In this document: positions 18,720 through 27,866 of the stretch, in pieces
Position numbering within the stretch: position 1 is the first letter of the stretch
How the letters are laid out: each line of letters opens with the position of its first letter
DNA from: Acidobacteria bacterium RIFCSPLOWO2_12_FULL_66_21
GTDB lineage: Bacteria > Acidobacteriota > Vicinamibacteria > Vicinamibacterales > 2-12-FULL-66-21
Assembly: GCA_001767455.1 (NCBI GenBank)
Contig: MELC01000046.1
Location: 1 to 60,842 of the forward strand
DNA length: 60,842 nt
Reading direction: 5' to 3'
Program-made: the position numbers and the translations under genes
Notes under the pieces: model-generated
Told to the model about the DNA's origin: nothing
Database searches by the model: none
What the model saw: the letters and a program-made list of their open reading frames with translations, nothing else

Positions 18720-19564
18720 CTGCCGTCGTGATCGGAGCCGAGGGACAGCTCGGGCAGGATCTCGTGCGCGCGCTCGGCGATCGGGCCGTCGGGCTCACGC
18801 ACCAGGATCTGGACGTCACCGACGGCGTCGCCGTCCAGCAGGCAATCGCAAGCCGCAGGCCGGACTGGGTCATCAACACAGCGGCTTTTCATCGCGTGGA
18901 CGACTGCGAGGTGAACCCGGCGCTGACCTTCGCCGTCAACGCCATGGGCGCGCTGAACGTGGCGCGCGCCAGTGCAGCGGCCGGCGCACGGCACGTGTTC
19001 TTCTCGACCGATTACGTGTACGGGGGCGGGAACCGGGGGCGCAATCATCCCTTCTCCGAGACCGATCCACCCTGCCCGATCAACGTGTACGGAATCTCCA
19101 AACTCGCCGGGGAACAGCTCGTGCTGCATGCGGCGCCCGGAGCACTGGTCATCCGTTCGGCGGGGCTGTACGGCACGGCCACCAGCCGGAAAGGCTGGAC
19201 CTTTCCCGAGTTGATGCTGAATCTCGCGCAGAAACAGGACGTCGTGCGCGTCGTCGACGATCAGGTCCTGTCGCCGACGTTTACCGCGGATCTGGCGCGG
19301 CAGGTCATCGAACTGATGGACGGCGGCGCGGACGGCCTGATCCACGTGGCCAACGGGGGCGAGTGCTCGTGGTACGAATTCGCCAAAGCGACATTCGAGC
19401 TGACCGGCACGGCGGTGCGGCTCGAGCCCCAGTCCACCGCCGAGACGCGCCGGCGCGCGCGGCGTCCGCCCTATTCGGCGCTCGGCTGCGGGCGACTGCC
19501 GGCTCCCTTGCGTCACTGGCGGGAGGCCCTCGCCGACTACCTCCAGCAGAAGCGCCGCCGCTGA
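18716..19564 (+). CDS. rfbD: dTDP-4-dehydrorhamnose reductase
   Basis: 282 residues beginning MTAVVIGAEGQLGQDLVRAL. RfbD hallmarks are VINTAAFHRVDDCE, FFSTDYVYGG and the catalytic YGISKLAGEQ. It reduces the 4-keto sugar made by the epimerases to the final deoxysugar. The ATG overlaps the upstream stop (ATGA). rfbA and rfbB are not in the window, so the first steps are encoded elsewhere. The short gap 19565-19618 before the convergent second rfbC holds nothing recognisable. Confidence 0.9.
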   Translation: MTAVVIGAEGQLGQDLVRALGDRAVGLTHQDLDVTDGVAVQQAIASRRPDWVINTAAFHRVDDCEVNPALTFAVNAMGALNVARASAAAGARHVFFSTDYVYGGGNRGRNHPFSETDPPCPINVYGISKLAGEQLVLHAAPGALVIRSAGLYGTATSRKGWTFPELMLNLAQKQDVVRVVDDQVLSPTFTADLARQVIELMDGGADGLIHVANGGECSWYEFAKATFELTGTAVRLEPQSTAETRRRARRPPYSALGCGRLPAPLRHWREALADYLQQKRRR

Positions 19565-19618
19565 CCGAAAGTCGCGGCCACCCCGAACGACCTCCGGGAT
19601 CAGGCTCTCGATGCCGGG

Positions 19619-20185
19619 TCAGACCGGCACACGAAACGCCGGCTTCTCCAGGTATTGCTTCAGCGACATGCCGCGCTTGTCGCGCTCCGACAGGATGGGA
19701 TCCGGGAGAGGCCACTCGATCCCGACATCCGGATCGTTCCACGCAAGCGTGCCCTCCGAGGACGGCGTGTAGAAACCGGTCTGCTTGTACTGCACCTCGG
19801 CCACGTCTGAGAGCGTCTGAAACGCGTGCGCGAAACCCTCGGGAACGTAGATCTGGCGCTTGTTCTCCGCCGTCAGCTCGACGCTCGTCCACTTGCCGAA
19901 CGTGCGAGACCCGACCCGCAGATCCACCGCGACGTCGAGGATCCGCCCCAGGGTGCACCGGACGAGTTTCCCCATGGGCGCGGTCATGTCCTGGTAGTGC
20001 AATCCGCGCAGGACACCACGGCCGGATCGTGAATGCCCCTCCTGAACGAAGGTCATCGTCAGGCCGGCATCCGCATAATCGCGCCGGTGCCAGGATTCGA
20101 TGAAAAACCCGCGATCGTCATGAAAGTAGTGCGTGTCGACGAGTACGACACCGGAAAGCGGCGTCTCGGTAACCGTGATCTTCAT
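19619..20185 (-). CDS. rfbC: dTDP-4-dehydrorhamnose 3,5-epimerase, second copy
   Basis: 188 residues starting MKITVTETPLSGVVLVDT, with the same RmlC landmarks as the copy at 8773 (RGFFIESW, GVLRGLHYQ, VQYKQTGFY, PILSERD). The longer ORF to 20224 adds arginine-rich sequence and is rejected. It is convergent with rfbD. The two epimerases are clearly paralogues and differ throughout, so they may serve different deoxysugars (L-rhamnose type versus 6-deoxy-talose type); this is inference. Confidence 0.92.
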   Translation of the reverse strand: MKITVTETPLSGVVLVDTHYFHDDRGFFIESWHRRDYADAGLTMTFVQEGHSRSGRGVLRGLHYQDMTAPMGKLVRCTLGRILDVAVDLRVGSRTFGKWTSVELTAENKRQIYVPEGFAHAFQTLSDVAEVQYKQTGFYTPSSEGTLAWNDPDVGIEWPLPDPILSERDKRGMSLKQYLEKPAFRVPV

Positions 20186-20336
20186 CAGCCGTCGTGACCT
20201 CCGTTGGTGGCGAAAACACAGCATCCTATCAGAAACGGATGTCCGGCGCCGACCGGCTCCTCGCCGCGCAGACCTCCGGCGTCCTTGGCATCGCGGTTGT
20301 CGGCGGCCGTGCCGGTTCGGTCCGGGAGCGCAGCCG

Positions 20337-20530
20337 TCAGCCGACGCGCGCGGCGATGTCGTCGCCGCCGGGCGAGGCGCTGCGGTTGGTGGAAGCCGAG
20401 AGTATTGCCGCGCGCGCGTACGAGCCGAGGAAGCGTTCCGGGATGTCGTGCTCGCGCACGCCGAACTCCGCCGTCCACCTGAGGAACGTGGCGCGGTCGG
20501 CGCCGGTCAGGTCTGGAAACGCGCGGAGAA
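20337..20530 (-). pseudogene. Copy of the 3' end of the glycosyltransferase at 22558
   Basis: About 190 bases are nearly identical to 22558-22748. They encode the same last residues, including FLRWTAEFGVREHDIP and the terminal SPGGDDIAARVG, and the same stop. Only the C-terminal 65 or so residues are present, so this is a fragment. Nothing recognisable lies in 20531-20645. Confidence 0.85.
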
Positions 20531-20645
20531 GGCCACGAGTGTTGCCCAGAAGCGCGAGGGGCGTGCCGCAAGATGCCTCCGCCTCGCGTACGGACGACGG
20601 GCGCAGGCCTCGCTCCTGGATCGCCCGCGCCCGTCGAAAGCCGAT

Positions 20646-22403
20646 CTACTGACGCTGGTCGTGCAGAACTCTGACCTGCAGGGCCTGCTGCGACACGTTC
20701 CCGAACGTGTCCGTTGCCGTCACCGTAATCGTATACAGACGACCGTCCATGTCGTTGCCTGCGCGGAGGGCCTCCAGGAACAGCGTCTTCGGCAGGGTGA
20801 GCGTCTGCGGCTGAGTCGAGAACGTCCCGTACTCATCGGCCAACCGATACGTCAGAGAGGCGATGCCTGACGGGTCGAAAGCCGAACCGGACAGGGTGAT
20901 CGGTACGAACTTGCCGTTGGGGGGCCACAGCGTCGCCTGGCTCACCGTCACCGAGAGCGCCGGTCCCTCGGTGTCATCAGGTACAGCCGGCTCGAAAATC
21001 GCAAACGGGGACAGCGACATCGTCCGACCGCACACGACATTCGCCGCGGTGTCGAGCGTTTGGTTCGGCAGCTCCTCCCAGGCGCTCCCGTTCCAGTGGT
21101 TGAGTTTCAGCTGCGTCTCGTCGACGTAGCTTCCGTCCGGGTAGTTGACACAGACCGTGATCCCACCGGTGAAGCCCACCTCCGTGGTGATCTCATAGTA
21201 GGTCGCCGGATCCCCAAGCTGGAAACCAGATGGTGGCGTGGGCCCGACGGTCGAGGTTACGAGTGACGTGCTGCCCGTGCTGGATACTCCGTCGAATGTC
21301 AGCGTGACAGGCGCCGTCCCGGTCGTGGCATCCACCGGACTGGCGGTCACGGCTGAGCCCACGAATCCGATGCCGTACGGCCCGAAGTCCCACCCGATGG
21401 GAACCCGTGACACTGCGCCGCCCGAACTTGCCACGGTCACAAGGCCACCGTTGGCTGGGCAAGGCTGCCCAAGCCCCGGGGGTTCCATGCCTCCTCCGCC
21501 ACCACCGCACATACCCCATGGATCCGCAACGTAGATTGTGTGTGCGGTCGACGTGCCGACAATGGCCATCTGCGCAGGCCTCACGAGGATCGTCCCTTGC
21601 CCCGGAAGCAGGACTGTCCGGGTGATGGGGGTCGCGGCGGGGTCTAACCACGAGATCGAGGCCCCCGTCCCGGACCATTCGTCGGCTCGGTACTCGGCCA
21701 GATAGATGAGCCCACCCGGCGCCACTGCAATGTCCGACAGCAGCGCGGACCCGGTCACCTCATTCAGGCTTTCGGTGACTCCCGTTTCTGGATTCAACAA
21801 GATCACGCCGTTGGAGCCGTTCGCGGACATTTCATCAATGGCACTGTTCCATCCGATGAGAATGCGGCCGTCCTGGTTGAGAGCCAGCGCCCAGGGCATC
21901 TGCCCTGGTGGCAAGCAATGGACGTTGGTCGTAGTCGCCATGTCGGCTGACAGGCGGGACACGCAGCCCTGGCCGAGCGCTGTGCGCATTGCCAGCAACA
22001 CACTGCCGTCTCGGTCGACCGCAAGATCGTAGAGGGTCGCGCCGGGGTACGCCGGCCCGGGGCCATCAGGCATCCCGGTGGCAGCGACAATCCTCGTGAC
22101 GCTTGCGGGATTCGCGACGCTTGGGGGAATTGAATTCAGCGGCTGGCCTGTGTGCGCCACGAACACCGACTCGAGGACGCCATTGTCGTCGTAGCGCAAT
22201 GCCAGTCCCCGCGCTGCTGTATCGCCGTCCGGCCAGGTCTGCGTTGTGTTCCCAGTCGCCGGCGAACGGAGATCCACTACGGGTGGATTGCCGCGCAGCA
22301 CTGCCAGTTGACCCAGCGTCTGTGTATGGGCCGTCGTCGGTAGACCGCACGCGATGATAAGGGCGAGCGCAAAGATCCCAGGAATTCTGCGTTCAAGTCG
22401 CAT
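20646..22403 (-). CDS. Secreted beta-propeller-like protein with C-terminal Ig-like domain
   Basis: 585 residues. The start MRLERRIPGIFALALIIACG gives a signal peptide with GGGAGG upstream; the ORF extends further upstream but without an export signal. Residues about 30-330 contain NHL/SMP-30-like strands (LYDLAVDRDGSVLLAM, MPWALALNQDGRILIGW, DIAVAPGGLIYLAEY). A glycine-rich loop with cysteines (CGGGGGGMEPPGLGQPC) follows. The C-terminus has LWPPNGKFVPITLSG and YTITVTATDTFGNVS, an Ig-like module common in secreted proteins of soil bacteria. No enzymatic residue can be assigned; it may be a surface adhesin or lactonase-like protein. It stands alone, with the gap 22404-22557 upstream. Confidence 0.75.
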   Translation of the reverse strand: MRLERRIPGIFALALIIACGLPTTAHTQTLGQLAVLRGNPPVVDLRSPATGNTTQTWPDGDTAARGLALRYDDNGVLESVFVAHTGQPLNSIPPSVANPASVTRIVAATGMPDGPGPAYPGATLYDLAVDRDGSVLLAMRTALGQGCVSRLSADMATTTNVHCLPPGQMPWALALNQDGRILIGWNSAIDEMSANGSNGVILLNPETGVTESLNEVTGSALLSDIAVAPGGLIYLAEYRADEWSGTGASISWLDPAATPITRTVLLPGQGTILVRPAQMAIVGTSTAHTIYVADPWGMCGGGGGGMEPPGLGQPCPANGGLVTVASSGGAVSRVPIGWDFGPYGIGFVGSAVTASPVDATTGTAPVTLTFDGVSSTGSTSLVTSTVGPTPPSGFQLGDPATYYEITTEVGFTGGITVCVNYPDGSYVDETQLKLNHWNGSAWEELPNQTLDTAANVVCGRTMSLSPFAIFEPAVPDDTEGPALSVTVSQATLWPPNGKFVPITLSGSAFDPSGIASLTYRLADEYGTFSTQPQTLTLPKTLFLEALRAGNDMDGRLYTITVTATDTFGNVSQQALQVRVLHDQRQ

Positions 22404-22557
22404 TAAGAAGCCTCCCGTCCGGGGGGCGACCCCGATCTGCGCGAAATCTATGCTTCGTTGAGGGCTGCTGTCAAACACCGTGAATCGCACCCTGTCGGAG
22501 CGCTGCGCGGCTCCGCGTCGCCAGGGTCCACAATCTTGTCAAAGCGCGCCGCGATCG

Positions 22558-23847
22558 TCAGCCGACGCGCGCGGCGATGTCGTCGCCGCCGGGCGAGGCG
22601 CTGCGGTTGGTGGAAGCCGAGAGTATTGCCGCGCGCGCGTACCAGCCGAGGAAGTGTTCCGGGATGTCGTGCTCGCGCACGCCGAACTCCGCCGTCCACC
22701 TGAGGAACGCGGCGCGGCCGGCGCCCGTCAGGTCGGGAAACGCGCGGCGAAGGTCAGGGCGTTGCTCGTAGATCGCCCGCCACAACCGCGTGATCGTCAT
22801 GGAGGCGTCCCGGGGGGCGTCGATCGGCTCGTTCAGCCAGTTGAAATAGCTGCCGGGCGCGGCGGTCCGCAACGGATCCCCGAACCCCGTCGACGCGTCG
22901 CCGAGCTCGCGGTGGATCTGCCGCGCGAGGTCGGGAACCGGCACGCCGTTGTCGAAGTGCCCGTACGCGTAAGGCCAGGCCTTGGTCTCCTGGTACCCAG
23001 CCGCGTCCAGCAGCCTCAGATACTGCGCGTACAGCTCCGCGGCCGGTCCGGCGTCGGCCATTGTCAGGCGCGATGCGTACTTCGTGACGGCGAGCGGCTG
23101 GTCCGGATCGAAGCCGCTGAAATGGAAGAAGCGGCACGGTTCGCCGTCGACCAGGACGCGATCGCCGTCGAGCCGCACGTCGCGCTCGGGCAGGTTCCAG
23201 TAGGCCACATTCACCGCCGGGTCGCGCAGAACGTGAACATCTTCGAAGAAGACCGGCGCGAGGTCCAGCCAGCGTTGGTCGTAGAACATCCCCTGAGCAA
23301 CATCGCGCCGGCAGTGGTCACGAAGCCGATCCCGCCACCAGACCAGGAAATCTCTCGCGCGCTGCGTGTTGGAGACGCCGATGAAACCCGCATTGTAGAT
23401 GCCTGACTGAAGGATATTGAGCTCGCGGTTGACCCCCTCGGCGGCCGAAGGCGGTTTCAGGAGGTGCGGCGTCAGCGTGACCGAGTGGCGGCCGGCCTCG
23501 TCGAAGAGCGACGTCAGATCGCTCAACACGAGAATGTCGGGATCCAGAAAGACCACGCGCTCGAAGCCGCGTTCCACCAGGTGGGAGAGGAGGTAGGGCT
23601 TGGACGCGATGGCCACCTGCTCCCGGGTGGAGTGAAAACGGGAGGACGCCAGATCCGGTATCGCGAGATCGCGCAGGTGCAAGAGGTGGAACGGCTCGGC
23701 GGACGGCGCGAAGCAGCCATCCACTTCGTCCGCGAGAACGACGAACAACGGGACGGCCGGATGGTGTCGCCGGAACGAATCCGCCAGGACGCGCGCGAAC
23801 GACACGAAGTTCTTGGCAACGATGGTGCCCACCGCGGTGCGCGTCAT
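22558..23847 (-). CDS. Glycosyltransferase (GT-A, GT8-like fold) with DxD motif
   Basis: 429 residues. TIVAKNFVSFARVLADSF opens a nucleotide-diphospho-sugar transferase domain. VVFLDPDILVLSDL carries the DxD metal site (Asp-Pro-Asp), and LNILQSGIYNAGFIGV and DQRWLDLAPVFF are further conserved blocks. The ATG overlaps the stop of the larger fusion glycosyltransferase by four bases. The last residues, SASPGGDDIAARVG, also end the unrelated pilin-like protein at 29374 almost exactly, so the 3' end looks recombinant. The sugar donor is unknown; capsule or exopolysaccharide assembly is likely from context. Confidence 0.85.
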   Translation of the reverse strand: MTRTAVGTIVAKNFVSFARVLADSFRRHHPAVPLFVVLADEVDGCFAPSAEPFHLLHLRDLAIPDLASSRFHSTREQVAIASKPYLLSHLVERGFERVVFLDPDILVLSDLTSLFDEAGRHSVTLTPHLLKPPSAAEGVNRELNILQSGIYNAGFIGVSNTQRARDFLVWWRDRLRDHCRRDVAQGMFYDQRWLDLAPVFFEDVHVLRDPAVNVAYWNLPERDVRLDGDRVLVDGEPCRFFHFSGFDPDQPLAVTKYASRLTMADAGPAAELYAQYLRLLDAAGYQETKAWPYAYGHFDNGVPVPDLARQIHRELGDASTGFGDPLRTAAPGSYFNWLNEPIDAPRDASMTITRLWRAIYEQRPDLRRAFPDLTGAGRAAFLRWTAEFGVREHDIPEHFLGWYARAAILSASTNRSASPGGDDIAARVG

Positions 23848-26234
23848 ACGGCAGCCCGGACGCCTCCTCCCGTGGCCGCGCTCAAGAGACGCCCGACGTG
23901 CTCGCCGACCACTCGGGGATGCAGGCGGGCGAGAATGTCCTGCCTCGCTCGCCTTCCGACCTCCTGCGCGCGTGCGCGATCCTCGTAGACCAGCCGCATC
24001 AGCGCGGCTGCGTGATCCAGGTCCGGATCGGCCCAGACATGGCCCTCTGTGTACGGGCCCCAATTCTGCTGGACCGGCACCAACCGATAGTCGACAAGAA
24101 AGCTGTTGCTCGCAGTCATGAAGTCGAGGTTGCCAGAGTAGCCGGTGGCCACGACCGGCTTCCCCAGGTCCATCGCCTCCGCGAGCGTCAGACCGAAACC
24201 CTCGGTGCGATGCAGTGACACATAACAATCGGCCCGGCGCATCAGCGACAGGACCTGTTGTCGAGGCAGCACGCGGTCGATGAACTCCACCCGGGCGCCC
24301 TCTGCGGCCTCCCGCAGTCTCGCAAGGTCCGCCGGCGCGAGGTGCGAACGTGCGCACTTGAGGACGAGCAGGACATCATCGTGACGGCCGAACGCGCGCT
24401 TGAAGGCACGCACCAGCCCAAGCGGGTTCTTCCTGGCGAAGTGGCTGGCGAAGTCGAAGGCGAACAGGAAGATCATCCTGTCCGCCGGGAGGGTCACGTC
24501 CGGGCCGCACGCCCGGGCGTGCAGATCGTCGCGTATGCAGTAGGGCACCGTGCGCACCGGAATCGGCGATACCTTCGCCACCGCCTGCTGCACGAACGTG
24601 GAGGCTACCCAGACCTCGTCCAGATGCTCGAAGTACGGCGCCCATGCGCGTGGAAAGTCACTGAACTCCCACGCCCAGTGGGCCACGTTGTGATGCCCGG
24701 CGAGGTACGTCGCGGCGTGGAGAGCCGTAAACGCCGGCATTGCGACGGGATCTGCACAGAGAAGGTTGACTGGATACGGACTGGCGTTGGAGAAGCCGGT
24801 CAACGTCCTCTCCTCGTTCGACGAGAGCGGATCTTCGTAGTTGTTGAGCACGTACGCGATCCCGGCGGCCGCGAGACCCCGCTCGAGGCTGCGCGCGGCT
24901 TCGCCGATGCCCTTCTCGGAGGCGAAGCGGCCTGCGAGGTTCACGCCCAATGTGGATTCGCAAGTGCGTAGTTGAACGGACCGCAGACGCGGTGCCGGCC
25001 TGGATGGGTGCACGAGGAAGCGCTCGGCTACCCCATGTTCGCGTATGCCGAACTGTTCCGTCCACGTAATGAACGCCTCGCGGTCGGCGCCACAGAGGTC
25101 CGGGTACGTCTGGCGCACATCCGGCCGCTGGTCGTAGACCGCACGCCAGAATCGCGTGATCGTTCCGAATGGATCGGAGCGGTCGTCGATCGGCTCGTTC
25201 AGCCAGTTGAAGTAGCTGCCGGGCTTGCCGGTTTGAAACGGGTCGCCAAACTGCGCCGACCTGTCGCCGAGCTCGCGGTGGAACCGGCGCGCCGCGCCGG
25301 GGATCGGCACGCCGTTGTCGAAGTGGCCGTACGCGTAAGGCCAGCCCTTCGTCTCGGAGTAGCCCGCGTCCTCGAGCAGCGTCCGATACCGCGCGAACAG
25401 TTCGGCGGCTGGTCCGGCGTTCGCCATCGTGAGGCGCGATGAGTATTTCGTGACGGCGAGCGGCTGGTCTGGATCGAAGCCGCTGAAGCGGAAGAAGCGG
25501 CATGGCTCTTCGCCGGCCAGCACTCGATCGCCGTCGAGCCGGACATCACGCTCCGGCAGGTTCCAGTGACCCACATTGAACCCGGGGTCGCGCAGGATGT
25601 GCACGTCGTCGAAATAGGCCGGCACGAGATCGAGCCAGCGCTGCTCGAAGTGCATTCCCTGCGGCACGTCGTGGCGGCAGTGGTCGCGGAGCCGATCCTG
25701 CCACCAGGTGAGGAAAGCCCGGGCGCAAGGCTTCCCCGAGACGCCGAGGAAGCCCACATTGTAGACGCCTGATTGGAGAATGTTGAGCTCGCGCGCGATC
25801 CCTTCCTTCCCTGGCAACGGTGCCAGCAGGTGAGGAACGAGCACGATGGAATGGTGGTCCATCGTTGAGAACACGTCCGTCATGTCGCCCAGCACCAGGC
25901 TTTCCTGCTTCAGGAAGGCGGCTCCGCTGAAGCCCCGATCCAGCAGATGACTCAGCAGGTACCCCGTCGCCGAGTAGGTCAGCTCCTGTTGCGAATACCG
26001 AAAGCGAAGATCGGCCAAGCCGGGAATCTTCAAATCCGCGAGGCGCAGCAGCCGGAACGGCTCGGCGGCTGGCACGAAGCAGTCGTCCACCTCGTCTGCC
26101 AGGAGGACGAAAAACGGTATGTCGGGATGGTAGCGGAGGAACGAGGCGGCCAGGACGCGGGCGAACGAGAGATAACTCTTGGCGACGGTGGTGGCTACTG
26201 CCACGCCACGACCTGATGGAGACGGTGCGCTCAT
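23844..26234 (-). CDS. Fusion of a DxD-less GT8-like domain and a GT4-type glycosyltransferase
   Basis: 796 residues. Residues 1-410 are a paralogue of the neighbouring transferase (LNILQSGVYNVGFLGV, EQRWLDLVPAYF), but the DxD segment VVFLDPDILVL has become AAFLKQESLVL, so metal-dependent catalysis is probably lost. Residues 430-796 are a GT-B fold GT4 domain: GIGEAARSLERGL, IFLFAFDFASHFARKNP and the donor-site block LHRTEGFGLTLAEAM. The second half is probably the active transferase, with the first acting as acceptor-binding or scaffold domain. It is the first gene of the pair. Confidence 0.85.
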   Translation of the reverse strand: MSAPSPSGRGVAVATTVAKSYLSFARVLAASFLRYHPDIPFFVLLADEVDDCFVPAAEPFRLLRLADLKIPGLADLRFRYSQQELTYSATGYLLSHLLDRGFSGAAFLKQESLVLGDMTDVFSTMDHHSIVLVPHLLAPLPGKEGIARELNILQSGVYNVGFLGVSGKPCARAFLTWWQDRLRDHCRHDVPQGMHFEQRWLDLVPAYFDDVHILRDPGFNVGHWNLPERDVRLDGDRVLAGEEPCRFFRFSGFDPDQPLAVTKYSSRLTMANAGPAAELFARYRTLLEDAGYSETKGWPYAYGHFDNGVPIPGAARRFHRELGDRSAQFGDPFQTGKPGSYFNWLNEPIDDRSDPFGTITRFWRAVYDQRPDVRQTYPDLCGADREAFITWTEQFGIREHGVAERFLVHPSRPAPRLRSVQLRTCESTLGVNLAGRFASEKGIGEAARSLERGLAAAGIAYVLNNYEDPLSSNEERTLTGFSNASPYPVNLLCADPVAMPAFTALHAATYLAGHHNVAHWAWEFSDFPRAWAPYFEHLDEVWVASTFVQQAVAKVSPIPVRTVPYCIRDDLHARACGPDVTLPADRMIFLFAFDFASHFARKNPLGLVRAFKRAFGRHDDVLLVLKCARSHLAPADLARLREAAEGARVEFIDRVLPRQQVLSLMRRADCYVSLHRTEGFGLTLAEAMDLGKPVVATGYSGNLDFMTASNSFLVDYRLVPVQQNWGPYTEGHVWADPDLDHAAALMRLVYEDRARAQEVGRRARQDILARLHPRVVGEHVGRLLSAATGGGVRAAV

Positions 26235-26303
26235 TCTGCCGGCTTCATCTGCCCTGAGAGTCGGACAATATCACGCAACGGTTGTCCGGTCTTGCGAACG
26301 TCG

Positions 26304-26378
26304 TCAGCGGACACGCGCGGCGACGTCGTCGCCGGCGGGCGAGGCCGCGCGGGTGGATCGAAGGGGGTCTCGATGATG
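26304..26378 (-). pseudogene. Fragment copying the 3' end of the pilin-like gene
   Basis: The reverse strand reads GIIETPF, then after a frame change ASPAGDDVAARVR and stop, matching the C-terminus of the gene at 29374 (GIIETPF... ASPGGDDIAARVR). Homology covers about 75 bases. The rest of 26379-26630 shows no gene I can support. Confidence 0.65.
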
Positions 26379-26630
26379 CCCTCGTCCCACCTCGACGGTG
26401 AACCTCTTCATTACCAGTATGTTAATACTCGTGGTGCTCCCGCTGTGCTACGGCCGGGTCAAGGCCTGGGACGACGAGGAGGAGGGCCTGTTCGCCGAAC
26501 GCTGCACAAGCCCGGCGCACCTGGAGCGCCCCTCGCGCCACCGTCATACGCGCAGGCGCGCCCACCCGTGGGCGATTGCCCTTCCATTCACAATCGAACG
26601 TCTCGGAGACCGCCAGCCTCGAACGCGGGC

Positions 26631-26636
26631 TATAAT
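26631..26636 (+). promoter_or_regulatory. -10 box TATAAT for the rightward polysaccharide operon
   Basis: A consensus TATAAT in GGGCTATAATGATC lies 75 bases before the GTG start of the GT2 gene. No clear -35. Confidence 0.5.
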
Positions 26637-26711
26637 GATCCCCACGGCCGGAGCCGGGCGCGTCCCCGACGCCGTTCCACCGCCGTCACCCAGTACCACC
26701 AACATCGCCCT

Positions 26712-27866
26712 GTGATCGTGTGGGTCATTACCTTCTGGTCGTGCGTCTCGATGATCGTGTACACGTACGTGCTTTATCCGGTGGTGCTGGTGATCGTTCA
26801 TCGAGCCCGGTCCAGGCGGCCGGCGCCGCCGACATCCGCGGAACCGCCGAGTGTCACCGTCGTTGTACCCGTGTTCAACGAGCGCCGCGTGATCGAGGCG
26901 AAGATCGCGAACCTCGAGGCGACGGATTATCCGTCCGGGAAGCTATCGGTGCTGTTCGGATCCGACGGGTCCACCGACGGGACGAATGACGTTCTCGCCC
27001 GGCATCAGTCGATCGTTCTGCGCGCCACGATGTTCCCATTACGTCGAGGCAAGGCCGCCGTGCTCAACGACCTGGTGGCGCACGCTGCCGGGGAGATCGT
27101 CGTGTTCTCGGACGCGAACGCATCCTACGCACCCGACACCATCCGGCGGCTCGCGTCCCATTTCGCGGACCCGGCGGTGGGCGCTGTCTGTGGGGAGTTG
27201 ATTCTGACGGCGGACCAGGACACCGCGGGCGGCCGCGGCGAGGGGCTGTATTGGCGGTACGAGAACGCCCTGAAGCGACTCGAAAGCGATATCTCGACGA
27301 CGCTGGGCGCCGTGGGTCCGGTCTACGCGATCCGACGACGCCTCTTCCGTCCTCTGCCTGCCGGCGTGGCGGTCGTCGACGACTTCGTGATCCCGCTGGC
27401 GATCATCGAGCAAGGCTACCGTGTGCTGTACGATCCATCTGCCCTGGCGTACGAAAGGCCGTCCAACTCCGTTTATGGAGAGTTCCGCCGCAAAGTCCGG
27501 ATCGGCGCCCAGAATTTCCAGGGGATCGCCATCTTCAAGGCCCTGCTGAGTCCACGCTATGGGTTCGCGTCATTTGCCCTGTGGTCGCACAAGATCGTGC
27601 GATGGCTCGTACCGCTGCTGCTGATTGGCACGCTCGTATCGAGCGCCGCGCTCGCGCCGACGTCGTTGTTTTTCGCCGTCGTGACAGCCGGCGAGGGCGC
27701 GTTCATCCTCGCGGCCGGTCTTGGACTGCTGCTCGAGCTGGCCGGCGCGAGGACAGGACGATTCGGGTTGCCGTACTATTTCGTCGCGACGAACGCGGCG
27801 CTGCTGGTGGGGCTGTTCCGCTGCCTGTTCCGGCGGCAGGAGCCCACGTGGGACGCCGTTCGATGA
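26712..27866 (+). CDS. Family 2 membrane glycosyltransferase
   Basis: 384 residues from a GTG directly before an N-terminal membrane helix (VITFWSCVSMIVYTYVLYPVVL). The ORF reaches 26292 but that extension crosses the promoter and a gene fragment. The GT2 core shows VTVVVPVFNERRVIEAKI, FGSDGSTDGTND, GKAAVLNDLV, VVFSDANASYAP and VVDDFVIPLAI. Three C-terminal membrane helices follow. It is similar in layout to processive or single-addition exopolysaccharide synthases near XrtA loci. It overlaps the deacetylase by ATGA. Confidence 0.88.
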   Translation: MIVWVITFWSCVSMIVYTYVLYPVVLVIVHRARSRRPAPPTSAEPPSVTVVVPVFNERRVIEAKIANLEATDYPSGKLSVLFGSDGSTDGTNDVLARHQSIVLRATMFPLRRGKAAVLNDLVAHAAGEIVVFSDANASYAPDTIRRLASHFADPAVGAVCGELILTADQDTAGGRGEGLYWRYENALKRLESDISTTLGAVGPVYAIRRRLFRPLPAGVAVVDDFVIPLAIIEQGYRVLYDPSALAYERPSNSVYGEFRRKVRIGAQNFQGIAIFKALLSPRYGFASFALWSHKIVRWLVPLLLIGTLVSSAALAPTSLFFAVVTAGEGAFILAAGLGLLLELAGARTGRFGLPYYFVATNAALLVGLFRCLFRRQEPTWDAVR

